DNA from: Ruminococcus sp. Zagget11
GTDB taxonomy: Bacteria > Bacillota > Clostridia > Oscillospirales > Ruminococcaceae
Reading direction: 5' to 3'
DNA: 64,000 bases
Assembly: GCA_001941135.1 (NCBI GenBank)
Contig: MSHL01000024.1
Location: 47,713 to 111,712, forward strand
Shown here: piece after piece, positions 55,987-64,000 of the stretch
How positions within the stretch are numbered: the stretch's first letter is position 1
How the letters are laid out: each line of letters starts with the position of its first letter
Notes under the pieces: generated by a model
What the model saw: the letters and a program-made list of their open reading frames with translations, nothing else
Told to the model about the DNA's origin: nothing
The model's database searches: none
Position numbers and translations under genes: made by a program

Positions 55987-58095
55987 ATGAAAAGTTGCTA
56001 TGACAACCGTGAACTTAGCTGGCTTAAATTTAATGTGAGAGTATTGGAGGAAGCAACCGATCCCGGTGTGCCAACCTGCGAGAGATTACTATTTTCTTCT
56101 ATATATCAATCTAATCTCGATGAATTTTTCATGATAAGAGTTGGTTCGCTCTATGACAGGACGCTTGTCGATGACAATACACCGGAAAACAAAACCGGTA
56201 TGACACTGGCAGAGCAGCTTGTTGCTATCTATGATAAGGTCAAGGAGCTTACTCCGCTGAAGGATAATGCCTATTTTGATACAATGAAGGCACTGGCGGC
56301 ATCGGGAGTTGAACACGTAAGCTTTGATACCTTAGATGCGGAAAATCAAAACTACCTTAAGGTGTATTTCAATACGGAAATACGTCCGTTTATTTCCGCC
56401 CAGATTATCGATAAAAGACATCCTTTCCCATTTTTAAGGAATAAGGATATTTACGCTGTTGTCCATCTCGAATCTAAAAATTCCGTAAAGCTGGGAATAA
56501 TACCTGCAAATGGCTATTTCAAAGGCTGATAGTGCTTCCCGATAAGGAGAAGCTGCGGTTTATTCTTGCTGAGGACGTTATCCTGCACTATTGCAGCGAT
56601 GTTTTCACCAATTACAGAATACTTGATAAAGCGTTGATACGCATAACCCGTAATGCCGATATAAATATGGAGGAAGCGCTGTACGACCATGACGTTGATT
56701 TAAGAGATGTTATGGGGGAGCTTCTGAAAAAAAGAAAGAAGCTGTCGCCCGTCAGAATGGAGCTGTCAGGAAAGCTTGATGACAGTGCAATAAAATATCT
56801 TTGTGCCAACCTTGACCTTACAACAAATCAAATTATAGCTACAGAGGGTCCCCCTCGATATGGGATTTATATTCCCGCTTAGAAATCGTCTTGAGGAGAA
56901 CCACCCGGAGCTGTTTAATAAGCCTGTTTCACCACAGCGCCCCTCATCGGTTATTCACGGTGTACCCATGATAAGACAGATTTTGTCCCATGATATATTA
57001 CTTTCGTACCCTTACGAAAGCATACGCCCGTTTATTACTCTGCTAAATGAGGCGGCTAATGACCCAGATGTAGTTTCAATGAAAATAACCCTCTATAGGC
57101 TCGCATCAAACTCCAAGGTTGTGGAGGCGCTGATAAATGCTGCCGAAAATGGCAAGGATGTATTTGTACTGGTTGAGCTGAGGGCACGGTTTGACGAGGA
57201 AAACAACATTGAATGGTCAAAGCGACTTGAACGGGCGGGATGTAAGGTTATGTACGGTCCCGAAAGCCTCAAGGTTCACTCAAAGCTGTTGCTTATAACA
57301 CGGAAAAACGGCGAAAAGCTTGAATATATAACACAAATCGGAACGGGAAACTATAACGAAAAGACCTCGGAGCTGTACACGGATCTTTCCCTTATGACAG
57401 CAGATATGAACATAGGAGCAGAGGCAGGCACTGTCTTTAACGCTCTTTCAATCGGCAATCTTGTGGAAAATACCACCTACCTTATGGTAGCGCCGCTGTC
57501 GCTGCAGAATAAAATTATCAACCTTATTGATATGCAGATAGCGGAAGCTGCCTGCGGAAAGCCCGCATATATCGGACTAAAGCTAAATTCACTTACCGAT
57601 AAGGTACTAATCGATAAGCTTATCGAGGCTTCATGTGCCGGTGTCAGAATTGATATGGTAATCAGAGGAATATGCTGCCTTGTGGCAGGTGTTGAGGGTC
57701 AAACAGAAAACATTACCGTAAGGAGTATTGTGGGACGATATCTCGAACACTCAAGAATATATATATTCGGGGCAGGCGAGGACAGAAAGGTTTATATATC
57801 CTCTGCGGACTTCATGACGAGAAATACTCTGCGGAGAGTAGAGGTGGCAGCACCTATCAATTCACCCGAAATAAAAAAACGTGTGCTTGATATTTTCAGA
57901 ATACTTATGAGTGACAATACAAAGGCGAGAATCCAGCAGTCTGACGGTACATACCGCCGTGCAAGACCGCAGTCGGAGCATGATGAACCTATCTGCGCGC
58001 AGGAGTATTTCATAGAAGAAGCACAAAAGAACGCGGAGAAATCGGCGCAAAAAAAAGCCACCGCAGTAAAGGTCAGGATAAGACAGGTAAAGTAA
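55987..58095 (+). pseudogene. ppk: polyphosphate kinase 1, two frame breaks
   Basis: Makes polyphosphate from ATP. Three ORFs (55987-56529, 56532-56882, 56860-58095) cover one PPK1. The N-domain reads RELSWLKFNVRVLEEATDPGVPTCERLLFSSIYQSNLDEFFMIRVG. The middle runs ANGYFK[R]LIVLPDKEKLRFILAED. The catalytic domain starts GPLDMGFIFPLRNR and has KITLYRLASNSKVVEALINAAENGKDVFVLVELRARFDEENNI, VHSKLLLITRK with the phospho-His and IGTGNYNEKTSELYTDL. Break 1: A3 at 56521-56523 needs a fourth A. Break 2: C5 at 56851-56855 needs one C fewer. The two would compensate numerically but are 330 bp apart and leave stops. All active-site motifs are intact, so sequencing error is the likelier cause. Confidence 0.9.
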
Positions 58096-58140
58096 GTATA
58101 TGGAAAAGAATTTTTGACTTTTTTCATAGGTCGGATAAGT

Positions 58141-58184
58141 AAACCGCATTTTAATGGTTACAGCCGTTAAAATGCGGTTTTTTC
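58141..58184 (+). terminator. ppk terminator
   Basis: Perfect 13-bp stem AACCGCATTTTAA/TTAAAATGCGGTT with T6. Confidence 0.9.
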
Positions 58185-58214
58185 TGTGGAAAAACTATAT
58201 TTTTTCTGTTTTGG

Positions 58215-58243
58215 TTGACAAGGGAAGTTTTTTGTGTTACACT
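58215..58243 (+). promoter_or_regulatory. promoter of the L,D-transpeptidase gene
   Basis: TTGACA, 17-bp spacer, TACACT, 80 bases before the ATG. Confidence 0.75.
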
Positions 58244-58322
58244 TTAATAGTTATATATGTTCTTATCCTTATATAGATTGAATATACATATTAACAAAAA
58301 AACTGAAAGAGGGACAATTGAA

Positions 58323-59981
58323 ATGGATAAAACTGAAATATTAACGGAAGAACAGTCTGAAAATCAATCCGAGGCGGAAGCTAATGCCGAGGATGTAACC
58401 GATACAGAAATATCCGAGAAAACGGCTGAAAAAGAGGATATTGCCGAGAATGATACCAAGGCACAGGATAATGAGGTGTCGGAGGATGACTATTCCTTTG
58501 ACAGCGAAACCATGAGCCTTATTTCCTCCGCAATTGCACAGAAAAAGGAAAAAGCGGAGGAGGAACGCAAGGAGCAGCGCAGGAAAAAACTAAGGATAAT
58601 TGCCATATCCTCCGGGGCTGTCATTATTGTGCTTCTCGCAATTTATATCGGCGGATGGGCAGCCACTATGGGAGGATTTCTTCCAAATACATATATTAAC
58701 GGTATTTATGTGGGCAAAATGTCAATAGACGAGGCTTGTACGGCACTGGAGGATGAGTGCAGCTCGGTTAATATTACTGTTACGGGGCGAAACGGCTTTG
58801 AGCAGGTTATTACCGCACAGGAGTTCGATTATTCCTATGATGTGCGGAGAGAGGTTCAGGAGCTTTTCAGAAACGTCAATCATGCCGCGTGGATAGCGTC
58901 ATATTTTTCCGATACCTTCTATGAAACCGAAGCTGTACCCACATACAGCGAGGACAAGCTAAAGTCACTGCTGAAAACTGTTTCATGGGGCTCGGTTGAA
59001 ACGGAGGACGCACAGCTTATCCACGGAGACAGCGGTTATTATATAAGCGATGAGGTTTACGGAGATAAAGCCGATTCCGATAAAGCGGTGGAATATGTAC
59101 TTTCCCAGGTAAAGCAAGGAAATTTCGATATAGATTTGGAGGCAGGGGAGTGCTACAGTGAGCCGCAGGTTGTTGCGGCGGACTTGACCGAAAGGCTTGA
59201 ACTCCTTAATACACAGTTTAATTACGTTATCACCATAGATTTTGATTATACCAAGGAGGTTCTTTCCGGTTCGAGGGTTTACGAGTGGATGACCGATGGG
59301 GGAGAGCTTGACAAATCACAGGTGGAGGATTATGTAGGCTATTTGGCGGATAAGTATGATACCTTTATGACCGTGCGTAAATTCAATACCACAAACAGAG
59401 GCACTATTACCATTAACCAAGGAAGATATTCCACAGGTCAATACGGCTGGTGGATGGATCAGGAAAAGACAGTGAATAAGCTGCTGGAATGTATAGAAGA
59501 AGGGAAGTCTACGGATATTGAACCTGAGTATGTGGTTCTGGACACAGGCTATACATACAAGGGCTTTGAATCAGCACGTTTCGCTGATGGAGATATAGGA
59601 AATACATATATAGAGGTTGACCTGTCCGCACAGCATATGTGGTATTATGAGGATGGGGAAATAAAGTTTGAAACGGATCAAATTGTTTCGGGAAAAGCAA
59701 GCGATCCAAAGAGGAAGACTCCTGAGGGCATTTACAGCGTTTACACAAAGGAAACAGGCTATACAATGGTTGCCGCTGACGGTTCATATACATCATACTG
59801 CAGCTATTTTATGCGAATTAGCTTTGAGGGAATAGGCTTTCACGATTTAAGCCGTTCCGCATACGGCGGAAATATCTATCTCACCAACGGTTCACACGGC
59901 TGCATAAATATGAAATACGATGAGGTAAAGCAGCTTTATGAAATGGTTGAAAGAGGTACGCCTGTTATACTATATTATTGA
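58323..59981 (+). CDS. L,D-transpeptidase (YkuD) with VanW-like/PG_binding_4 region
   Basis: Peptidoglycan cross-linking enzyme, 552 aa. An acidic cytoplasmic N-terminus (about 75 residues) and a basic KEQRRKKLR precede one membrane helix (about 95-115). A peptidoglycan-binding PG_binding_4 region follows (NGIYVGKMSIDEACTALEDE...). The YkuD domain fills the last 130 residues, with YIEVDLSAQHMWYYEDGEIKFETDQIVSG, the catalytic His in GIGFHD and Cys in GSHGCINMKYDEVKQLYEMV. The start MDKTEIL has GAGGG upstream; the track begins 22 codons earlier. It is the last clearly core gene before the AT-rich accessory segment. Confidence 0.94.
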   Translation: MDKTEILTEEQSENQSEAEANAEDVTDTEISEKTAEKEDIAENDTKAQDNEVSEDDYSFDSETMSLISSAIAQKKEKAEEERKEQRRKKLRIIAISSGAVIIVLLAIYIGGWAATMGGFLPNTYINGIYVGKMSIDEACTALEDECSSVNITVTGRNGFEQVITAQEFDYSYDVRREVQELFRNVNHAAWIASYFSDTFYETEAVPTYSEDKLKSLLKTVSWGSVETEDAQLIHGDSGYYISDEVYGDKADSDKAVEYVLSQVKQGNFDIDLEAGECYSEPQVVAADLTERLELLNTQFNYVITIDFDYTKEVLSGSRVYEWMTDGGELDKSQVEDYVGYLADKYDTFMTVRKFNTTNRGTITINQGRYSTGQYGWWMDQEKTVNKLLECIEEGKSTDIEPEYVVLDTGYTYKGFESARFADGDIGNTYIEVDLSAQHMWYYEDGEIKFETDQIVSGKASDPKRKTPEGIYSVYTKETGYTMVAADGSYTSYCSYFMRISFEGIGFHDLSRSAYGGNIYLTNGSHGCINMKYDEVKQLYEMVERGTPVILYY

Positions 59982-60002
59982 ACATCATAATATTTAATTT
60001 GC

Positions 60003-60103
60003 AATTATTCAAACCAAAACACAAATAAATCAAACAAAAACACGGTTTTTCGCCTATTCAAAAGTAAATTTAGTTTGAATTGTGGGTTTAAATTTGAATA
60101 ATT
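60003..60103. repeat. 11-bp inverted repeat pair flanking about 80 bp
   Basis: AATTATTCAAA at 60003-60013 and TTTGAATAATT at 60093-60103 are perfect inverted copies. They sit right after the last core gene, where base composition drops sharply. Related ATTCAAA and TTTGAAT elements lie between. AATAAAGGACA occurs twice just downstream. It could be an element boundary, or a replication or regulatory site. Confidence 0.5.
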
Positions 60104-60281
60104 AGCGGACAAATAAAGGACAGAAAAATGAAAAATAAAGGACAAAAAAACACACGCTACACACAGTAAATAAACGGTTTGAAAAGTTTGACCGTCATAA
60201 AAAAGGACAAACACAGCCGATTGAAAACACAACAGCCAGTAATTGACTGTTATAACCAAATTAAGAAAGGAAATTATTAAC

Positions 60282-60758
60282 ATGAAATATATTAACCAAA
60301 ACAACGATTTTTCGCACGAAATATTATTTTACAAGAACGTCAAAGACATGAACGAAGATATATTGACCCTATGTATGAAGTTTATGGATTTTGACAGCGG
60401 AGAATTAAAACCGACAAAAGACAGCTATGTTGAATTTTGCAATAAATGGCTTGCAATATCACAGGTTATTGATAGACTTGAATATATACAAGAACACCCT
60501 AATTACTATGTGTTTTTGATATATGACACAGGTATTAGATGTGTAACCGCTGACCTATACAGGGCAGATAAAACAATATCACAAGATATTGAATTTTTAC
60601 GCAATGAACAAGACTTTATTATGGAATTTAGAATTGACGCATTACACAGCAGTTTGCAACCGATATTAGATAACACATTCTTTGATGTTTTTGCAGAAAC
60701 TACAGGTATAGAGGGTGAAATACCGTTATTATGGGGTTTTGAAATTGTAACAGATTAA
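60282..60758 (+). CDS. hypothetical protein, AT-rich accessory gene
   Basis: A 158-aa soluble acidic protein, family not recognised. It has no membrane segment or metal motif; the sequence is rich in Asp, Glu, Ile and Tyr (FSHEILFYKNVKDMNEDILTLCMKFMDFDSGEL). AGAAAGGAAA precedes ATG 60282. Two strong terminators follow. AT content and codon use (AAA, ATA, TAT) differ from the core genes, which suggests transfer. Confidence 0.7.
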   Translation: MKYINQNNDFSHEILFYKNVKDMNEDILTLCMKFMDFDSGELKPTKDSYVEFCNKWLAISQVIDRLEYIQEHPNYYVFLIYDTGIRCVTADLYRADKTISQDIEFLRNEQDFIMEFRIDALHSSLQPILDNTFFDVFAETTGIEGEIPLLWGFEIVTD

Positions 60759-60771
60759 AAGCACAAAGAAA

Positions 60772-60801
60772 AAAGGGTGTCGAAACTTTCGACACCCTTT
60801 T
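60772..60801. terminator. first of two tandem terminators
   Basis: AAAGGGTGTCGAAA-C-TTTCGACACCCTTT is a 14-bp perfect inverted repeat ending in T4. Confidence 0.85.
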
Positions 60802-60808
60802 AATAGAA

Positions 60809-60845
60809 AAGGGTATAGCTGAAATGGTTATACCCTTATTTTTTA
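60809..60845 (+). terminator. second tandem terminator
   Basis: AAGGGTATA/TATACCCTT stem followed by ATTTTTTAC, eight bases after the first terminator. Confidence 0.8.
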
Positions 60846-60970
60846 CAAGTAGAATTTGAAAATAAAGGCATATTGCATAATGCAATTAACAATGAATTTT
60901 AATTTGCATAATGCACTTTTTAAATGAACATACCCCTATATATTATAATATAATAATTGAAATATAGGAT

Positions 60971-61105
60971 AATAATTGATATACTTGTAATTCAAGTAAT
61001 AATGTAAATAATTATAATATTCTATATATAGGGTGTAATAATGTAAATATAGAGTAATAATTGATATACTTGTAATTCAAGTAATAATGTAAATAATTAT
61101 AATAT
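60971..61105. repeat. AT-rich 50-bp direct repeat, two copies
   Basis: AATAATTGATATACTTGTAA... at 60971-61020 recurs without change at 61056-61105 (offset 85). Each copy contains the inverted repeat ACTTG-TAATT-CAAGT. The spacer TCTATATATAGGGTG also partly recurs downstream. Iteron-like in layout, but no replication gene is in view. Confidence 0.75.
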
Positions 61106-61315
61106 GTTAATATAGGGTGTAATGTAAATATTTACAATAATATTCTATATATCATATTATTGTAATATTTAGATTATAATTCTATACACTAAAATTATAA
61201 TATTAACATATAAATAAAAATAGTTATACCACAAAATTTTGATTTTGTCAATAGTTTTTTAAAAATAATTGTAAATTTTTTATGAACAAAGTGCAGAATA
61301 TGTACAAGACAGCAG

Positions 61316-62128
61316 CAGAATACCGACTTTGATTGAAAACAATAATTGTAAACCGTAAAGGAGGTGGGGTGACTTTTCGGAACGTGACCTTAACCGCTGA
61401 CCGTATAAGGCAACATACACGCATTGTAACAGCTTGTAATGCAATAGGTAATATAAACACCCTACTAACAGCAACCACGCCATAGCACGCACGACAGAGG
61501 GCAACACAGACAACAGCAGGGGCAGAACATGGATAAGACATCAACTGCATAACGTGTAAAGGCTACAGAATACCGACTTTGGTCTAAAAATGCCATAGTA
61601 CAATGGGAATTTTGACAGCGGAAAAGAAAAAAGGTAAAACTCGACAACATAAGCCTTGAAAAACACCGTTGTATTATGAGGAAAATTTGAAACCTATGCA
61701 TAGAACGTCAAATTAGAAAAGTTGTCAAAGAAGTAGCGTTGTATAAAACAAAGGGAATGGTCAAGGTAATATAAACACCCTACCGTCAACATAGGTGTTT
61801 GAATATGAACGTAGAGTTAAAGCAAAACATCAAAAACATAGCAATACACATTAACCGCTGACCGTATAAGACAACAGACACGCATTGTAACAGCTTGTAA
61901 CGCAGTAGGTAATATAAACACCCTACTAACAGCAACCACGCCATAGCACGCACGACAGAGGGCAACACAGACAACAGCAGGGGCAGAACATGGATAAGAC
62001 ATCAACTGCATAAAGGAGCTGGGGTCGGAATTTTCGACGTAACCTAACTAACAGCAACCACACCATAGCGATACACATTAACCGCTCGCCATACAAGACA
62101 ACAGATACGCATTGTAACAGCTTGTAAT
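61316..62128. repeat. mosaic of long non-coding repeats
   Basis: Two 163-bp direct copies at 61390-61552 and 61851-62013 differ at only four positions, all in the first 60 bases. Pieces recur in other orders: CAGAATACCGACTTTG at 61316 and 61566; TAAAGGAGNTGGGGT at 61356 and 62011; AGGTAATATAAACACCCTAC at 61446, 61764 (A-AGGT) and 61907; TAACAGCAACCACNCCATAGC at about 61466, 61927 and 62049; TTAACCGCT...CGCATTGTAACAGCTTGTAA at 61390, 61851 and 62078. No plausible gene covers them; ORFs on the minus strand (MQLMSYPCSAPAVV...) merely repeat with the DNA. The segment is less AT-rich than its surroundings. Function unknown. Confidence 0.8.
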
Positions 62129-62373
62129 TAAGTGACCCCCTCACAAAAAGTTAGCACACCTGATTTGTAATAAAAGAACTTGAAAAAACAGTTTTGCACC
62201 CGTAATAATTTAATAACATAAACGCTAAATTATGGGGGTATAATACATTTTGGGAATAATTGTTGTTGCCTGAAAAGTGTTTAGGTGTTCATCATGCACA
62301 TAACGGAAAATGTAAAATTTTTATTAACAGCCGAAAAGGGCGAAAAAACGTTAGTAAAAAAGGTTGAAAACGA

Positions 62374-62402
62374 TTGATAACAAAACGGTTTTGTGGTATA
62401 AT
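62374..62402 (+). promoter_or_regulatory. promoter with palindromic spacer
   Basis: TTGATA, 17-bp spacer ACAAAACGGTTTTGTGG, TATAAT. The spacer holds the near-palindrome CAAAAC-G-GTTTTG, a likely repressor site. A hairpin ACCCTTTA/TAAAGGGT lies at 62416-62442 in the leader. Confidence 0.65.
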
Positions 62403-62486
62403 TGAGCTAATAGAAACCCTTTATTTTGTGCTTGTAAAGGGTCAATCATTATAAAAGCAACACCAATAAAAAGCGAGGTGAAAAGA

Positions 62487-62779
62487 GTGATAAAACTTGC
62501 AAGAGAAGAACGGGAAACAACTATTACATTTTTGGATTGTGACAATTTTGCAGATGTGTATAGTTGTGTACCAAGACACTTGAAAAATTGCAGGAGCTTG
62601 CAAAAAAATATCCTAATGATGTTAAACTTGTAGAGCAAGATAATTTTGGGGAAACATACAGACTACCCGAAAAGTGGGTTATAAACTTCAAGAAACCCGT
62701 TAATACATGGGATAGCTTGACAGATGAACAAAAGGAAAAAAGAAAAGCTATTGCAAAAGAAAATTTGAAAAGGTCTTAA
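62487..62779 (+). pseudogene. small mobile-element protein, frameshifted
   Basis: About 96 aa when joined: IKLAREERETTITFLDCDNFADVYSC in the first frame and TKTLEKLQELAKKYPNDVKLVEQDNFGETYRLPEKWVINFKKP...RKAIAKENLKRS in the second. It resembles a family of small proteins common on Firmicutes phages and conjugative elements, function unknown. The frames join if one GT is removed from TGTGT at 62565-62569. GTG 62487 with GAGGTG upstream is the start. Confidence 0.6.
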
Positions 62780-63088
62780 AGGGCGAAAAGGGCGAAAAAT
62801 CAAACACAATGCAACAATTTTCACAAAAATAATGATATAAGAATGAATTTATTTTTATGATTTTACGAGGTTTTAATTGATAATTATTTGCACATATTGC
62901 ACAACTATAACAGCGAAATTTGGTTAATTATGCACATATCATATGAACTATGCAAAATGACATATTTAATATTAAATAAGTGAAAACAACTATATCGAAA
63001 TAACAGCGAAAAAACGTGTAATTAAGTTAGAAAATAATAAGCAATTGTGAACTATATATTAACAATAAGTAAACAATCGAATCGTTCA

Positions 63089-63117
63089 TTGACAAATAAA
63101 AACACTTGTGTTATTAT
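63089..63117 (+). promoter_or_regulatory. promoter of the integrase gene
   Basis: TTGACA, 17-bp spacer, TATTAT. The 62780-63088 stretch before it is AT-rich and shows no gene; AGGGCGAAA occurs twice at its left end. Confidence 0.75.
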
Positions 63118-63169
63118 TATAAGCGTGTAGTAGTGTTGTGTTTGAACGTCCTGTTAGGAGGTTGAAAAC

Positions 63170-63591
63170 ATGGCAACAATTAGAAAACGTAATGACTCGT
63201 ATCAAATCAGAGTTAGTACAGGTTATAACGCAAAAGGTAAACAAGTTGTAAGGTCTACAACATGGAAACCAAAGGAGGGAATGACTGAAAGACAAATCAA
63301 AAAAGAGTTAAACAAGCAGGCACAATTGTTTGAAGAACAATGCAAGCAGGGTGAAATTTGCAGTAGTGAAAAATTTCAAGTAATCGGTGAAATGTGGTTG
63401 AAAGACTACGCAAAAACGCATTTGAAAAAACTACATACAGTAATAATATTCAACTATCAAAAATTGTGTTTGCTGAACTGGGCAATTGTCGCATAAACAA
63501 AATTCAAGCCTATGACATACAAACGTTTATTGACTCTTTGAGTGAAGAGGGAGCTTATAAGAAAACGGGTAAACCCTATGCAACTTTGAAG
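63170..63591 (+). pseudogene. int: tyrosine integrase N-terminal part, frameshifted and cut by an IS
   Basis: Phage/ICE-type tyrosine recombinase. The arm-binding domain TIRKRNDSYQIRVSTGYNAKGKQVVRSTTWKPKEGMTERQIKKELNKQA is followed by the SAM-like core-binding domain YSNNIQLSKIVFAELGNCRINKIQAYDIQTFIDSLSEEGAYKKTGKPYATLK. The A6 run at 63425-63430 needs a seventh A to join them (KTHLKKTTYSNN). The catalytic domain is missing because the IS3-family element starts at 63592. Strong RBS TAGGAGG. The remaining integrase may lie beyond the IS, outside the window. Confidence 0.82.
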
Positions 63592-64000
63592 TGCTCCCCT
63601 TTTGTTAGACAATGTGGTATAATATAAATATACCAATTAAAAGTCTAATGAAAGGGGATATTTTTATGCCTAAAGGAAAGCCAAACAAAAGGTATACACC
63701 AGAATTTAAAATCATGGTTGTAGAAACAATGCAAAAGGAAAAACTGAGCTACAAAGAAATAGAGAGAAGATTTGAATTGCCGCACAGACGAGCCGCCGAT
63801 TGGGAACGAATCTACCTTGAAGAAGGAAAAGAAGGACTCTATGTTGAAAGAAGAGGACGAAAGTCAACGGGACGCCCTCCAAAACTGAAGAAAGAGGTGG
63901 AGGAAGACCTCATCGCAGAAATGCAGCGACTTCGTGCGGAAAATGACTACCTAAAAAAATTGAATGCCTTGGTTGCCGAGAGGGTACGGCAAGAGAAAAA
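63592..64000 (+). mobile_element. IS3-family insertion sequence (IS150-like), left end
   Basis: The left end TGCTCCCCTTTTGTTAGACAATG resembles IS150-group inverted repeats (TGxxCTGxCCCxxxTTGTTGGACA pattern), and an OrfA gene follows 74 bases in. The right part is beyond the window. Insertion splits the integrase reading frame. Confidence 0.8.
63666..64000 (+). CDS. IS3-family transposase OrfA, partial
   Basis: Open to the window edge, so not in the ORF track. MPKGKPNKRYTPEFKIMVVETMQKEKLSYKEIERRFELPHRRAADWERIYLEEGKEGLY is the helix-turn-helix DNA-binding part. VERRGRKSTGRPPKL links to a leucine-zipper segment EDLIAEMQRLRAENDYLKKLNALVAERVRQEK. In this family OrfB (DDE catalytic) follows by -1 frameshifting. 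AAAGGGGA precedes ATG 63666, and a TATAAT at 63618 may serve as promoter. Confidence 0.88.
   Translation, partial: MPKGKPNKRYTPEFKIMVVETMQKEKLSYKEIERRFELPHRRAADWERIYLEEGKEGLYVERRGRKSTGRPPKLKKEVEEDLIAEMQRLRAENDYLKKLNALVAERVRQEK

Noticed and set aside
61316-62128. CRISPR array
   Set aside because: The repeats are long, unevenly spaced and reordered, with no uniform spacers and no cas genes.
61248-62144. Repeated minus-strand ORFs (MQLMSYPCSAPAVV..., MSVLPSVVRAMAW...)
   Set aside because: Similarity among them only follows the DNA repeats; no RBS, Cys/Val-rich composition and frame changes between copies argue against coding.

Overview
The window looks like chromosome of a low-to-moderate GC, spore-forming, Gram-positive anaerobe, most likely Ruminococcaceae/Oscillospirales. 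The grounds are a lipoprotein GH5 cellulase with a CBM2-like module, a sporulation sigma-G, a single-chain glycyl-tRNA synthetase, PyrR- and SAM-I-controlled leaders, a B. subtilis-like order of mltG next to a U32 gene, and near-perfect TTGACA-17-TATAAT promoters. No species is claimed.

Layout. 1-7.7 kb, minus strand: a candidate Mn2+ (yybP-ykoY) riboswitch for a gene off the left edge, a frame-disrupted GH5 cellulase, a two-gene MacB-like ABC exporter, ychF and a small membrane protein. 8-10.5 kb: the remnant of an ECF sigma gene fused to another reading frame, then a surface protein with three InlB/Flg_new-like repeats. 10.6-15.9 kb, minus strand: the tmk-DUF2156-DJ-1-fthC-mltG-U32 operon. 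16-23 kb: SAM-I riboswitch-metK, glyS, ung, a frame-disrupted capA-like gene, an HD hydrolase and a CmpB-like membrane protein. 23-32.6 kb: a pyrimidine operon under a PyrR attenuator (pyrR-C-F-carA-carB-pyrK-pyrD) plus ruvX, then tRNA-Ser(GGA). 33-37 kb: ECF sigma / anti-sigma / vWA-lipoprotein operon and, divergently, sigG. 37-46 kb: a stand-alone pyrB with a PyrI-like zinc tail, a small alarmone synthetase, glgP, rpsF-ssb-rpsR, a TetR regulator divergent from an unusual TSUP-transporter/lipid-kinase fusion, ssrA and smpB. 46-60 kb: clpB, ispD-ispF-sugar transferase, a P-loop ATPase, divIVA-like, gap, ppk and an L,D-transpeptidase. 60-64 kb: an AT-rich accessory segment with short decaying genes, tandem terminators, AT-rich direct repeats, a mosaic of long non-coding repeats, and a tyrosine integrase split by an IS3-family element that runs off the right edge.

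Across the window I count ten single-locus frame breaks, nine of them in short mononucleotide runs. They fall in housekeeping genes (ppk twice, RSH synthetase) as well as accessory ones. This pattern suggests consensus indel errors at least as much as true pseudogenes, so the broken genes are annotated over their full reconstructed span with the break site given.

The genes make a coherent core: nucleotide supply (pyr operon, pyrB, tmk, fthC), translation and rescue (glyS, rpsF/rpsR, ssrA/smpB), envelope building (mltG, ispD/F, polyprenyl sugar transferase, L,D-transpeptidase, divIVA), and energy storage (glgP, ppk). The least explained parts are the 61.3-62.2 kb repeat mosaic and the TSUP/lipid-kinase fusion.
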